Source: Phycomyces nitens (lineage: Eukaryota > Mucoromycota > Mucoromycetes > Mucorales > Phycomycetaceae). From it: 64,000 bases of DNA. Below the pieces are notes generated by a model that saw only the letters and a program-made list of their open reading frames with translations, ran no database searches and was not told where the DNA came from. Positions 22,127 to 33,466 of the stretch are shown piece after piece (within the stretch, counting starts at the first letter, position 1; every line of letters starts with the position of its first letter). The position numbers were made by a program, and so were the translations under genes. The stretch covers positions 2,294,001-2,358,000 of the forward strand of contig JAHRBC010000007.1 of the NCBI GenBank assembly GCA_022702545.1, in the 5' to 3' direction.

Positions 22127-22199
22127 TTTATATATAAGACTTTAACATAAAAACATTACTGTATTAAACAAATAATAAAGCTGCAAACAAGCAGTAGGC

Positions 22200-22901
22200 T
22201 TACAAACTACCAATCCTATTCACTCTGAATTTCCACTGTCCAGTATGACCATTATAGCTGATAAATTCAGTACGTTTATGGGTCTGTAGGTAGTTGTGGA
22301 ACGCTTGAGAGGTTGGGTGAGAAGGATCCTTGACAAGATCGCGACTGTACATTTCAGTCGGGAAGCAGTTTTCAAACGTGATTGTCGCTGCACCATGTAA
22401 AGAGTGTGTATCTTTTAGTTGGGGATTGACGTGTATGCGCATCGGTTGGATCACCACAAGATCCCCTGCGATCTGGTTCAAGTCCAATCCGGCCAAGTTG
22501 ACTTGGTCATAGGTGATTTCACCAATACCTGGCCGCAGGATCCTAAAGTCTTTTACTAAAAGTTCATTCTGGGGTACATTGGAAAGGCTCTCGATCGATG
22601 GAAGGGTAAAGTATTTGGGTGTATTGGGTTTGTTGGGTTGAACAAATATGTTTCGATTTGACATGACTCCTTCGAAAGGTCTTGGAAAATTCACTACGTG
22701 CTTCTGGGGAGCATTGTTGCGCAGCGCGTCATTCCTATAGTCAATCACCCGAAGTTCTTCTTGTGAAAAGTTGATAAACTGCGGCATGGCAGAGATGTGG
22801 TGAAAGAGAAACTTTTGATCCATGCTTCCAGTTATATCGTCAACCTCCACAGGAAAGTAATCCGTAGCCTGGGATCCCCTCAAAGCAATCTGTGCATTCA
22901 T
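22200..22901 (-). CDS. Nup98-type autoproteolytic-domain nucleoporin without FG repeats
   Basis: Nuclear-pore related. Single exon, 233 aa. Residues about 30-60 (FHHISAMPQFINFSQEELRV) match the short linker found before the C-terminal domain of Nup98/Nup145N/Nup100. Residues about 95-230 form the autopeptidase fold: YFTLPSIESLSNVPQNEL, GEITYDQVNLAGLDL, the block ATITFENCFPTEMYSRDLVK, DPSHPTSQAFHNYL, and TEFISYNGHTGQWKFRV at the end. The usual HFS cleavage triad is absent; the protein stops at RVNRIGSL. FG/GLFG repeats and the Gle2-binding segment are absent from this gene, and only about 300 bp of shared promoter lies upstream. Confidence 0.85.
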   Translation of the reverse strand: MNAQIALRGSQATDYFPVEVDDITGSMDQKFLFHHISAMPQFINFSQEELRVIDYRNDALRNNAPQKHVVNFPRPFEGVMSNRNIFVQPNKPNTPKYFTLPSIESLSNVPQNELLVKDFRILRPGIGEITYDQVNLAGLDLNQIAGDLVVIQPMRIHVNPQLKDTHSLHGAATITFENCFPTEMYSRDLVKDPSHPTSQAFHNYLQTHKRTEFISYNGHTGQWKFRVNRIGSL

Positions 22902-23198
22902 AATTATGGTTCTGTAGATTTAGTTAATGAGACAAGAATCCAAAATGGTCTAAAGAAGTAACCCCAAGCAGTAAAATTAATCTTGCCTTTCCTGCAGCGG
23001 AGTTGTCTGGCTGGAATAGTAGGAAACTCTTGATGGTTTCCTTGCCAAGGACAAGTCTTTATTCCTCCACCAGTCACGAACACAATGAGGTCTCGTATTC
23101 CACGTGACCCTTGATGCCAATACAATCCCCCTTTTTTTTCCCCTTTTGAGTTTGTTTCCTTTTTGTTAACAAAGAGGCGGGAATCCTGTACAATCATC
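22902..23198. promoter_or_regulatory. Bidirectional promoter (Nup98-like / SVIP-like)
   Basis: A 297-bp divergent intergenic region. Contains TTCCACGTGAC at 23098-23108, identical over 11 bases to the box upstream of bud6. Confidence 0.5.
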
Positions 23199-23724
23199 AT
23201 GGTTTGTCAAGGCGACTAATTTTTTTAAAAACACATAATACTAATGCTGCATTAGGGCAACTGTCTAGGTTCCAATAAGAGAGGCCCTGGCCAACGTCTC
23301 GGAGATTCATCCACAGAAACCACTCCAACCCAAACACCAAACCATTCCTCTGTACCAATCAGCAATCGCTCTGCACCTGCTGCAGGACGTACCTTGGGAG
23401 GAAACAGCCCTGATTCGAGTAGAGACGCCATGCTTGCTGCAGCCGAACAACGCCGCTTGCAGGTAGATATCGAGAGATCTAAACAACAACAGCAACAACA
23501 GTCTATTTAACCAATCATTCAATCGGTCAACAGAAAGAGAATCGTGGTGTCAAGGAAAGTGGAAAGCTTAGCAAACAGCTGGCCGAACAGAGCAAAAAGT
23601 TTCAGCCAGCCCCAGAAGCGCCAGAACCACTGAGGGTAAGTGCTGTGTCTGTGTAAAATAATATTAGTCAAAAAATGTTCGTGATTTGAGGCTGATCAAT
23701 ATCTTGAACACAAAGTGGGATTAA
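23199..23724 (+). CDS. SVIP-like small p97/Cdc48-interacting protein, N-myristoylated
   Basis: Exons 23199-23201, 23256-23462, 23534-23635 and 23716-23724 give 106 aa. The first coding exon is only ATG; the last encodes Trp-Asp-stop. The spliced N-terminus MGNCLGSNKRGPGQRLGD is a textbook myristoylation/palmitoylation signal. DAMLAAAEQRRLQKENRGV resembles the p97-binding (VIM) helix of SVIP. The spliced C-terminus EPLRWD matches the LRW ending of the family. The alternative of reading through the last donor gives LRVSAVSV and loses the Trp. Small size explains why it is easily missed. Likely regulator of Cdc48 at membranes. Confidence 0.75.
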
Positions 23725-24382
23725 AATATAAGCCTGTGTGGATAAAAGACCAAACGATAAGAATCTTTATCTTGCACAATAATGCGACGGTTGTAAGACG
23801 AGTTACAACGCTTTTCAATTTGATATATAACAATGGACCCTTTTAAATGATGATCATCCCAAATACTTTTATTTTATTTATATATACATATATACATACA
23901 TATATACATATTTTAATATACGCTACAAATCAATTTCTCAAAATGTTATTTATTTGCCATGGCAACTGCTGGAAACTAGGCACCCAAAACTAATGTTTGG
24001 TCAAGATGCTCTTTGATGAAAATAGCCAGGCAATTGATGATATATTTCCTTGTGCACAAGTATTGTGGTACTTGAATAAATCTGTACATTACACGACAAG
24101 ACCCTGTTCTCATACAGAGGTTCCTCTAGGTCTCTAGATAGTGTGCCTTTATAGCAAGGCCAACACACAGATTCCAAATACTCGCTTGCTTTCAAGACCC
24201 GAAGTACTCGTCTCTCTGCTTTTGTTCGTTTTCGCCTAACCTCAACTAGCCAGCGGTATTTGGATTTGTGCTGGCAAAAATTATCATCATTATTATTTAT
24301 TATTAAATAAATAAATAAATAATGGTTTATAATATACGCTCAAAACCCCTCAGGTCTTTCTCTTTCACGTAATTTTGTATTT
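23725..24382. other. Intergenic region, no gene seen
   Basis: AT-rich, with ATAC/TATA runs at 23880-23915 and (AAAT)n at 24300-24322. Nothing supported on either strand. Confidence 0.55.
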
Positions 24383-25390
24383 ATGAGCACATTTGCAAAG
24401 AAGCAAATAAACCAAGGGTCGCTTGACAAGCGTCTCAGCAGAAAACTCACCGTCGATGCCCACGAGCCCTATATATCTATCCGCTCCGTCATCAAAAGTA
24501 AGTCAGTTAATTTGGGCTTTATATATATTTATATATGTATATATCCACGGAGAGTTTTTTATATTGTTATTGAGAAGATTAAAAAAAAAGATTGTCACCC
24601 TTTTTCTTTAAAGAGGCTGATAAAGAGGCCGCCTACACTCTGTGCGAAGCTTATCAAGACGATCCCATATTAAATTGGCTGACTGGGTCTATCAAAGATC
24701 GTGCCAAACGGCTTGAGCTCTACCAAGACATTTTCAAGTCACTTATCAGAGCAGCTGTACGGAAAAGCCGAGAATTTGCAGTCCAGGTCAATGGGTGTAA
24801 AGGTGTCTTGATATGGTCCGAGAGCAGTGGAGAGCCCTTGACGCTCGCCAATGTTCTTGGAAAACGCAAGCTGTGGTCTTCTATAAACGGGCTCTCAGTC
24901 ATGGTAAATATCATATCCAGTGTGTGTTTTTTTTTTTTAAAAAAAAAACAAAAAAAAATCGGTATACTTTTCTGACCAAGAGATTCTATTGGATATCTAG
25001 AGAGCTTCATTTGTTCACCACCGAGGTCTTTCAAAGGCTCGAAAAAGGCTACTGGACGGTCGTCGACACATCACAATTCACTATGTGGGAGTTTTACCTG
25101 CCGAACGGCGTCACAACCTCGGAAATGCACTAGTCCGCCATGTGCTCAATAAAGCAGACGATGTCCAGATGCCAGTATTTGTAGAGCTCTGGGGGCCAAA
25201 CTATGTGTCTTGGTTTGAGCGTCTTGGATTTCAGGTCAAAGATAGACGATACCTTAGTAGCGATGGTGAATTGCCAGTATTTTACCTTGTTCGAGAACCT
25301 CTTGCGCCCCATGCAAGTCCGCTCTCTTCTGAACACCATACGTTGCACTTGGAACCACCACGAGAGGACACTCTAGAAGAAGCGAATTAG
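24383..25390 (+). CDS. GNAT-family N-acetyltransferase
   Basis: Acetyl-CoA-dependent acyltransferase; substrate unknown. Exons 24383-24497, 24614-24903 and 25001-25390 give 264 aa. The second splice changes frame so that HYVGVLPAERRHNLGNALVR (beta-4 and the acetyl-CoA pyrophosphate loop; family pattern Q/RxxGxG/A, here RRHNLGNA) is read. N-terminal EADKEAAYTLCEAYQDDPIL resembles the helix 1-2 region of GNAT proteins acting on small substrates, and FVELWGPNYVSWFERLGF is the typical beta-5/alpha-4 'YxxLGF' segment. The tail is disordered. Intron 2 carries a T12A10 tract (24927-24948). Confidence 0.82.
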
Positions 25391-27143
25391 ATTGAAACTG
25401 TTCGTTTTTTATATGTTTTACCCAACCTGGCCATATTAATAGTATCTTTACAGAAATGCTTTTATGTCTATTCATAAAAGCAGATAGAAGAATAGCTGTA
25501 ATAAACAAAAACAAAAAAAGAAAGGTTATTCTGGATACCTTGCACAACAGACAGGCTATTAAAAACTGTCGAGAGGATCCGAGTGAGGCTAGGTGCGGTT
25601 TTTATATTGTGTAGGTCTGATATGCCTAGATCTATCATGTCAATCTATCTACACTCAAATATAATGACAGTGGGTTTTGGGTGTCTTGTGCAACTCTTAA
25701 TCTTGTCATATTCTAAAATATGTATATGTATATATAGATCAGTGCAAGATTGTAGGGAAACATATTGGACCTTGACCAGATTTTTGGATAAAGAATTCTT
25801 GTTTCATATTAAAGGGCTTGTATTTCACTCGTTTCATGGATCTACACCTCAAATATCAATTGGTACTAATATCGAATGGCTGGTCTTGGCCTAAAGACTG
25901 ATTGACTGGTCAAGTAGGCCAAGTATATATGCGCACAGCCCATTTCTCAATGTATTATAGCCCTTTTTTTCTGGAACCTATTCCCACACTGTAGAATATG
26001 CTTAAACTAATGATGTATATTTTTTTAAAAAAGAAACAGTGGCTCAGTCGTGATTGTATGATACGCTTTAAATTTGGGCTTGTTATCCTTTGGTTGGGTT
26101 CCAAGAGGATACTCGAGTTATTTTGGTGCTTATTGATAAAAAACGACAAAGCTCGAACCAAAGGGTCTTAAATACATTTGTGTAGAGAACATCAAACGTC
26201 TACCTCTTGGTTGTCTCGGAGTGTTTTTTATTTTATTTTAAAGCAAGATTGATAATGCACGCACAAACCAATTCCAAATATCTCTTGACAATTTACTTTT
26301 ACTTGTGGAAAACAGGCTTGATATTTTTCTATTGATTGAATGCACGGCCCGGATTGCTTGTGATCTGATTCATGGTCAATAACCGAGATCTGCAACGGGC
26401 CTTGTGTTTTGTCCAAGATCCATTCGATTCTACCACCAATTACAAGACCTGCCTACTATGAATTATGCTAATATGCACTTGGTTTATTCCAATTTATACA
26501 ACCTTTTTCTTCTTCTTCATTAAAGAAAGTGCAAATGACATCATGAATGTGTGTATATATATTTTTTAAAAAAAATCCATCTTATTAAAAATTACTAAAG
26601 AGATTAGGGTTATAATCGTAGATCAGCCAATCATATCACAAACCGTGCTCATAAATCGCGACATTTCTCGCCTTGTTCTGCATTGTCAATCTCTTGCAGG
26701 CCTTGCAGCATCCAATGACATGCAAGGCTTATAGCATATATTAAATTCTAGCCCTGTTCTTTATATCTTATATATCTTTAAAATCAGGCATCTTTTTTTT
26801 TTTAAAAAAAAAGAGGGTCACTTTGAGATAATTCGTGTAACCGATAACGATTGCGCTGGTATTTCTGGCTTGATGATCATTGTCACCTACAAACCAGTAC
26901 AACCACAAGGCTTCAAGTTTAAGAAAACAAACCAAGAAACATAAAGTGCTGCACCAACGCAAATTCTGTAGCAAAAAAAATAAAGCGCAAAAAAAAAGAA
27001 GAAGCGTTCTTTTTTATTTTTTTGGCATAAAACTTATTTTGTAGATGACGCAAAAATATTTTTCAAAGAACGCAAAAATATATTCAAATGCTTCTAAATT
27101 TTGTGTTGCATTCCCAAAGCTATTCACTCTCAAGAATCACATC
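25391..27143. other. Gene-poor intergenic region
   Basis: AT-rich, with T(n)A(n) tracts at 26020-26032, 26562-26575 and 26793-26812. A 103-codon frame at 25583-25894 is Ile/Leu/Phe-rich and unrecognised; not called. Just upstream of Shr3, the short direct repeat ACGCAAAAATAT occurs twice (27049 and 27070 regions), the first within TGACGCAA. Confidence 0.5.
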
Positions 27144-28058
27144 ATGCCTCGCGAACATCTCCAGTCCACCAAGGTGGCTTTGATTCTCTGCTCATGCTTC
27201 TTTGCTTACGGTGTATGTCCTGGCTGCTTTGGATCGATCTAGATGATTTGTACACATTACTCACTGGATTATTAATAGACCTACTGGTCTGATTGGGCTT
27301 TTGATTATTATATTCTCTGGGCAAACACAGCCGATCATCCCGAAGCAATTCCTCGTGCAGTGGTAAGAACCAATAAAACCAAACAACCAAAGGTGGAATC
27401 CTTCTCATCAAGGTTACCAATTTGATCCAATAGCTTTATTACACTACCCAAGCTCAAGCACCCGACATTCTCAAGTATATTCCTTTTGTAAACTTGCTCA
27501 TCGCTGCCTTTGGCTTCGCTGCCGGTCTGGCCAACATGACCGACGGCAATATTCTTTTTGATGGAGCTTCATTGGGTAACATGTCGTGTTTAAACCATGG
27601 TTTTGTGATTGATTTTGTACTGACCATCAAACGATAGTGTTGTTGTTGTTTGGGTTGTCTACCTATGCTACATCTGTTAAGCCTGGTTAGTAGACTCGAG
27701 GTTGTTTGGCATTGACTTGGTATTGACAATTGGTTCTATTTAGCCCTAAAGGTGATTACTACCTCTTTGGACCAGGATGAGCTTAGAACTTCCTTGAACA
27801 ACATTGCTGCTGCCCACTTTATCATTGTATTGGCCATCACTGGTAAGTTTGTCCACCGTAAAAAAGAAAGAGAGATAGAGATAGAGAGGCATGGTTTAAT
27901 CATTTCAATATGGTGTTCTGACTTTTTTTTCAATATAATTTTCACCTTTTTTTTTAGGAATCGTTGGTCTTCAGGTCGCTCACTATATTCTTTCCAAGAG
28001 AGCCAACAAGGCAGAAAGTGCCCATGCCCAAGAGGCTGCTGCCAAGAAGAAGAAGTAA
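27144..28058 (+). CDS. SHR3: Shr3-family ER membrane chaperone for amino-acid permeases
   Basis: Polytopic ER protein that prevents aggregation of amino-acid permeases and aids COPII export. Exons 27144-27212, 27279-27362, 27434-27575, 27638-27685, 27744-27842 and 27958-28058 give 180 aa. Four hydrophobic segments are visible: VALILCSCFFAYG, IPFVNLLIAAFGFAAGLAN, LLLFGLSTYATSV and FIIVLAITGIVGLQVAHYIL. The luminal TYWSDWAFDYYILWANT follows helix 1. The C-terminus is a KKKK-type ER-retention tail (AAAKKKK). MPREHLQSTK is the natural start; an in-frame upstream extension exists but is Lys/Asn-rich. Poly(A) signal AATAAA near 28142. Confidence 0.88.
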
Positions 28059-31000
28059 ATAGCAAGAGTTATGTGTGTATGTATTATTGTGTATAATGTA
28101 GTTTCAGTTAGTATTGTTATTGTTATAATTATTTTTAAGCTTAATAAAGCAAAATTAACATTGGTTTTCAAGTGACCATTAGAATAAATGATGCTTTGAA
28201 TTAGGCTGTAGGATATTTGTCATTGATTGATAATAAAATACTATAAAGATCCTTACATGTTATATAGTCCAACCAGTTTTTTTCTTTTCCCTATCCTGGA
28301 TTTAGAATCTTGGCTTGTGGTAATGGCCATAATTTGCCAAGTTGGTTGATATTATCAGGCCACAACAACAAGTCTTGCAATCGTCAGAATGTTGCTGATA
28401 AAATTGAGCCTATCTCCCTAATGACCAGATATGGTGCAGGTGTGAAAAAAAAGACGTCGAGGCAAATTGGAATAGTAAATATTTTAAGGTCTTGAGGGAT
28501 CCGAAGCATGACTGGCAATAAAAGCTATCTTTAATGTTGATCCAACTAGAAAACCTAAACGGCTAATCTACAAAGCATGCCACATTTGTTCTTGGATGTT
28601 ATTTCTCGTTCTAGACAAGTCTACTACGTTTGAAGTAAGGTTGAGAATAGCAAAAAGTCTTGGCGGGAAACATTGGCCGGGTAGAACATCGATAAAGGAA
28701 TACCAGCCCTGAGAAAAAGATAAATGTCATGATGTTCTTGGGACCTGACCGATTCAGTATACAAGTAACTTTTGGCAGAATCGGTTTAGATGCCGGAAGG
28801 TCCCACAAGGGTGCCAGAATACCAATCTTGTTAATACCAGACTTTTGGTATGTTGGCTTTGGATCAAGAGATCTCTTTATTGGTCTTTTCAAGAAAGTCT
28901 GATATATATATGTGTATATATATACTTCTCTCAACTGGGCTGGTAGTGAAGCTCAGGGCAGTATCTAAAAGTCTACAAGGAAGAAGAAAAAAAAAGTACC
29001 CAAGATATCGCTAACGAAAACTTTGAGGGGTCCGGGTTGTTAGTCAAACCAAATGGCATCATGTAGTACCTGAAATACCAAATCTGGTACAAAAAGGATG
29101 TCTTACATACATCTTCCCTGGACAACACAGATAGAAGAGATATAGCAAATATTTCTGACATTAAACCTAGGAAATATATTGGCTAATTAAAGTCTGCCCA
29201 ATCACCCAGAGCTTAATGGACCTTTTTTTTGTCGATTGAACAAGAGACATAAAAACAAAGAAGCCGACAATTATCGAAAAGAAATATGATTGGGGTAATT
29301 GGCCTTGTCGATGGACTGATAAACTATCTTTCAGGTTAGACTTGTATTAACCACACGCACCTGGAGTTGTTCTTGTACCAACCATCTTAATTTAATTGGG
29401 CCATATGGTTGGTATTGAGAAGTACGTTCTTGATACCCTATTGATCAGATCAAGAGATTGCATACTTCTTGTCAGATAAAGAGCATCAGAGTCGCGTATT
29501 TCAAATAAGCTTGTTTATATTTCTAGATCTAACCCTTGGTATCCACTGTACTGACAGGATCTTGAAAAGTTTAATAAATTTAATAATATTATATTATTTG
29601 TACAATAGGTAACACAGGAAAGTAATATAAATGTTCGAATATTTTGCTAGTTATTTACCATACAAGGTTATATTTTCTTTAGATAATGTGTTATTGTATA
29701 CTTTTGACCTATGGTGATCAACTAACATTTAACAAGTAATGGTAAGGTGATGAAGTAGAGAACTATGATGTTGTTGAATCAAAGAGGTTTAGCAGAGTAA
29801 TTAGGTTGTACGGACGCAAATAGGTTGTCGTCTATTGGACACTGAGAAACATATTCAGTGGCACTTGTATCGTATAAAGTGAGATATACCTGAGATCTGT
29901 TTCGACACTGGTACAACAAACCAGATTCTCTTGTCTTTTATTGGTTTCATTTTATGTGGTTGTCAGATTTGACAGTTGTACAGAATCGTTTTTGCTAGGG
30001 ACATCTGTGCGCTGATTAAACAAAGGCGCTCTTTTTGGCGGCATATAAATAACCAGAATCTGAGTCTGATTAAGAATTATAGATAATAAATGCCTCGGTA
30101 AATGGTTTTCCAGTAGAAGACATAAGGCAAGCCTTTGTATGAACAATGAGAGAGAGAGAAAAACTAGCTGAGACGTATTGGATATAAAGTAATTGTATTT
30201 ACAGGAAAATGTTCATATATTGCCTACTCTGGGAGTCGCTTGTCCATGGGAATCCTTAGTCAGTGAAAAAGGTTTTTTTTTTAGGTTTCACTTGCACAGA
30301 ACCTTTTTCATGTCGCCAGATCAAATTCTATGTTTGGGTTTATCAAATTCAATTGACGCGTGCGATAATCTGTGTGCATAGAGATTGACTTTCCGTCCGT
30401 AAATGTTGGAGAAAATTTGTACGTTCATATTTTGGGTTTCTGAAATTGTGGTAAGGAAAAAAAAAGTTATACAAGGGACTAGGCAGAAACTGATCGCATT
30501 CATTAGAGTATTGCATTATATGGTAATTACTCCAACTTTCCCCGCATATTCTCTTGTGAATGTATTTATTTATATATTTATATACAAAGAGGGAAAGAGA
30601 GATAGAATTTGTTCAGATCGACAGTACCTGAGATGAAACTAGAAAAGAAACTTATGGACCATGACATACCATAAAAGACAAGACTATATTTTCCCCTTTT
30701 GCTTTTGGAAACTTTGGAAGGGTAGAAAAAGGTAAGCTTTCGATGCAGAATATATAGAGGTCTCCAAATAAATCACAAATGAAAAAGTAACAAGGAAAGA
30801 AGAAGAAGAAAAAAAGGGCAAAGCTTGTATTAGCTTTTGGTTTTTTTCTTTGGCAGGCCATTTAATAACCATGTAAACATTCTTTGGTATTCAATTTATG
30901 GATATTCCAAGAGTGAGAATCATCATACCATCTGTACTCCTTGGTTTATGTACCATCGTAACTGAGCACAAGTATTTTATATAGACATGAAGACCAAAAA

Positions 31001-31582
31001 GGACTTCTCTGGCTTCCAAACCCTTTGCAAGACACTTGTCCGGTACCTATTATACACATGACGTCAAGTAGTATTGTCCATTAGAATCGGTGTCCAGAAA
31101 GAAGTATGTACGTCAACAATGAGACCGCTCTTTCAAAGCAAAGAACAACCTGATAAAATATACCTCTTTATGTAGTCTCCAATCTCTTGGGAACATGGTT
31201 AATAGGCACCACACAAAAAGCCAAGAAAATAAATAAATATTGGGGTTCGAACAAGCTGATCTTGAACATTCAAAGATGAATAGAATTCATAAGCCTTATT
31301 TTATGCTACAGAGGGTAGATGCTTTTGCATCTTTCGGGGTTTGGTTTTCCAATACGGATAAGATTCGCTGGTTGAAGCCCATGATGCAATGAAGTAAGCT
31401 CAGTCTATTCTTGAAAAGATAATCTTTTGAGCTTCAGCTATTATTGATTTAACCATAGAGACGAAGCTTTTGAAAAAAAAAAAGGTTTAATTTCAGGGTC
31501 AACTAATATAAATACAAGCCTTGTTTTTGTGCCAGATATCAATTCATACATCTTTTAATATCCTTTTCTAAAAAAACAAAAC
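28059..31582. other. Gene-poor region with retroelement debris
   Basis: About 3.5 kb without an intact gene. A decayed reverse-transcriptase segment is listed separately. The minus-strand frame 29952-30146 (LVIYMPPKRAPLFNQ) may be a further remnant but is not assignable. The last 100 bases before 31583 form the AVT gene leader. A TGACGTCA palindrome lies at 31059-31066. Confidence 0.5.
28600..29161 (-). pseudogene. Ty3/gypsy-type reverse transcriptase remnant
   Basis: On the minus strand at 29161-28973 the frame contains EDVCKTSFLYQIWYFRYYMM followed by PFGLTNNP. This matches the RT core pattern '(E)DIxKTAFxTxxGxYExxxMPFGLTNAP'. Right after, a second frame gives PQSFR-stop-RYLGYF, matching 'PATFQxFVNDIL', so a frameshift and stops are present. 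Further minus-strand pieces toward 28.6 kb are compatible with the same polyprotein but too decayed to align. It is inactive. Confidence 0.6.
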
Positions 31583-33466
31583 ATGTCAAACCCTCCAATT
31601 GATGAAAAGGCTCCCTTCAAGTCTTCTTCAAATCCAATGAATACCCCCCTTTCAAATATGAGAAGTCGTTCTTACGAAACATCTCGGCCGTCCAATGGGA
31701 ATCCACCCCATTTCAACAGAGGTCAATCTGAATTCTTTACGCCCCTGTCTACAACCAAAATAGAAAAAGATGGCCTGTATCCTGGAAAACCCCAAACCCG
31801 TCCAAAGCCTGGTAGTCGGGCAAGCTCGTTTGCTCGTTCCATCAACTCGGTCTCTCTCTATGGAAACTTTGCTGGTGAAAATCTCGATGACAGCAAACGC
31901 CGAAAACAGCCCAATCTGAGGCATATGATTGATGAAGAACAAGACCTTGGCAGAACCAGCTCTATAAATTCAGAGTTCAAGCCTACTATATCAATAAGCA
32001 CTGGCTCTATTTCCCGCAGCTCGGACGACAGCGACCTTAGCGATGGCAGCATAGAAGATGATAAGCCAAAATCTTCGGTTGGAAAGGCCATGTTCATGTT
32101 CTTAAAGGCATTTATTGGATCTGGTGTCCTTTTCTTGCCCAAGGCGTAAGTGAATCCACTTGATTTATGATCATTTATTAATCTTTCTCTACAATAGATT
32201 CCAAAACGGTGGCCTTGCTCTCTCTATTGTACTCATGGTTGTCATTGCATCAATTTGTCTGTTTGCCTTTTTACAACTTGTAAAGACCCAAAAGGATATT
32301 GGAGGCTCATACGGTGACATGGGTGGCATTCTATACGGCCAAGTAGTCAGATTTATCGTACTGTTCTTCATTGTTATTTCCCAAATCGGCTTTGTCTGTT
32401 CATACTTTATTTTCATCTCTGGAAGTTTGGCAAAGGCTGTCGATGTCCTTTCTTCATGCCGATCCCCCATTCAAGAGAAATATTACATTTGGATGCCATT
32501 GGTCGTCCTTATTCCTCTCTCGTTGATCCGTCATATTGCCCGCCTCTCATTCACTGCCATTATTGCTGATGTCCTTATCCTGTTTGGTCTCATTTGCGTT
32601 ATTTATTTTACTGGATCTCAGCTTGCAACCAGCGGCGTAGGACCCAATGTCCAAGCCGTAAATCCAGCAAACTTTGCACTCATGATTGGTACAGCCACAT
32701 TTTCATTTGAAGGAATTGGTCTGAGTAAGTTGTATTTTTGAAACATGGCCACTTTGCAAAAATCTAATCAAGCGTTCTATTTTTTTTTAAAAAAAAAAGT
32801 CATTCCAATTGTTGAATCCATGAAAGAGCCCAAGCGTTTCCCATTTGTCGTGACACTTGGCATGATTATTGTATGCACAATCTACATCCTAATTGCCACC
32901 TTGTCATACCTGGCTTATGGCGACACTATCCAGGCCGCTGTCATCTACAACTTCCCCCCTGGTAACAGACTTGGAGTTGCAGTCCAACTGATCTACGCTG
33001 CTGCTATCATTCTCACGTAAGTCGATTGTCTAAAACCCTTTGAAACCATAGTCTTATATTTTCATATAGTGCCCCTATGATGCTTTTCCCTGCTTTGAAA
33101 ATCCTCGAGAACGGAATTTTCCAGAAACTTGGATCCGGTCGCAATAACTTGGCCACAAAGTGGGGCAAGAATGTCTACAGAGTCATCTTGTGCGTCTTGT
33201 GTGCTGCCATTGCATTCGGTATCGGTGGAGACAACCTGGACAAGTTTGTTTCTCTGGTTGGCTCTGTTGCATGTATCCCCTTGTGTTTCATCTTCCCAGG
33301 AATGTTTCACATAAAGGTCGCAAAGAGCTTGAAGGACAAAATCCTTGATATCCTTTTGATTCTCTGGGGCTCTGGAATCATGATCTTTACTCTCTATGTA
33401 ACGATTGATTCGTTTGTGAATCCCGGCCCAGCTGGTGAAGCTCTTGCACCTTACTGTCCTGCTTAA
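31583..33466 (+). CDS. Vacuolar amino-acid transporter, AVT3/AVT4-like (AAAP family)
   Basis: Exports neutral amino acids from the vacuole in yeast homologues. Exons 31583-32145, 32198-32724, 32800-33016 and 33070-33466 give 567 aa. Residues 1-165 are a disordered, Ser-rich cytosolic extension. Helix 1 begins at KAMFMFLKAFIGSGVLFLPK, the AAAP signature. GGLALSIVLMVVIASICLFA, FIVLFFIVISQIGFVCSYF, SLIRHIARLSFTAIIADVLI and TATFSFEGIGL follow. VIPIVESMKEPKRFP is the family's helix-6 motif. APMMLFPALKILE and the final helices complete about 11 spans. The acceptor of intron 2 directly follows a T9A10 tract (32780-32798). Confidence 0.92.

Noticed and set aside
22904..23200. Minus-strand 98-codon frame upstream of the Nup98-like gene, as a possible FG exon
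   Set aside because: Contains no FG/GLFG repeats, ends before the Nup98-like start and covers the shared promoter and the SVIP-like start.
24592..24975. Treating GNAT exon 2 as a complete 127-aa gene
   Set aside because: Its 3' end is poly-A/T intron translation; the conserved acetyl-CoA loop lies in the next exon in another frame.
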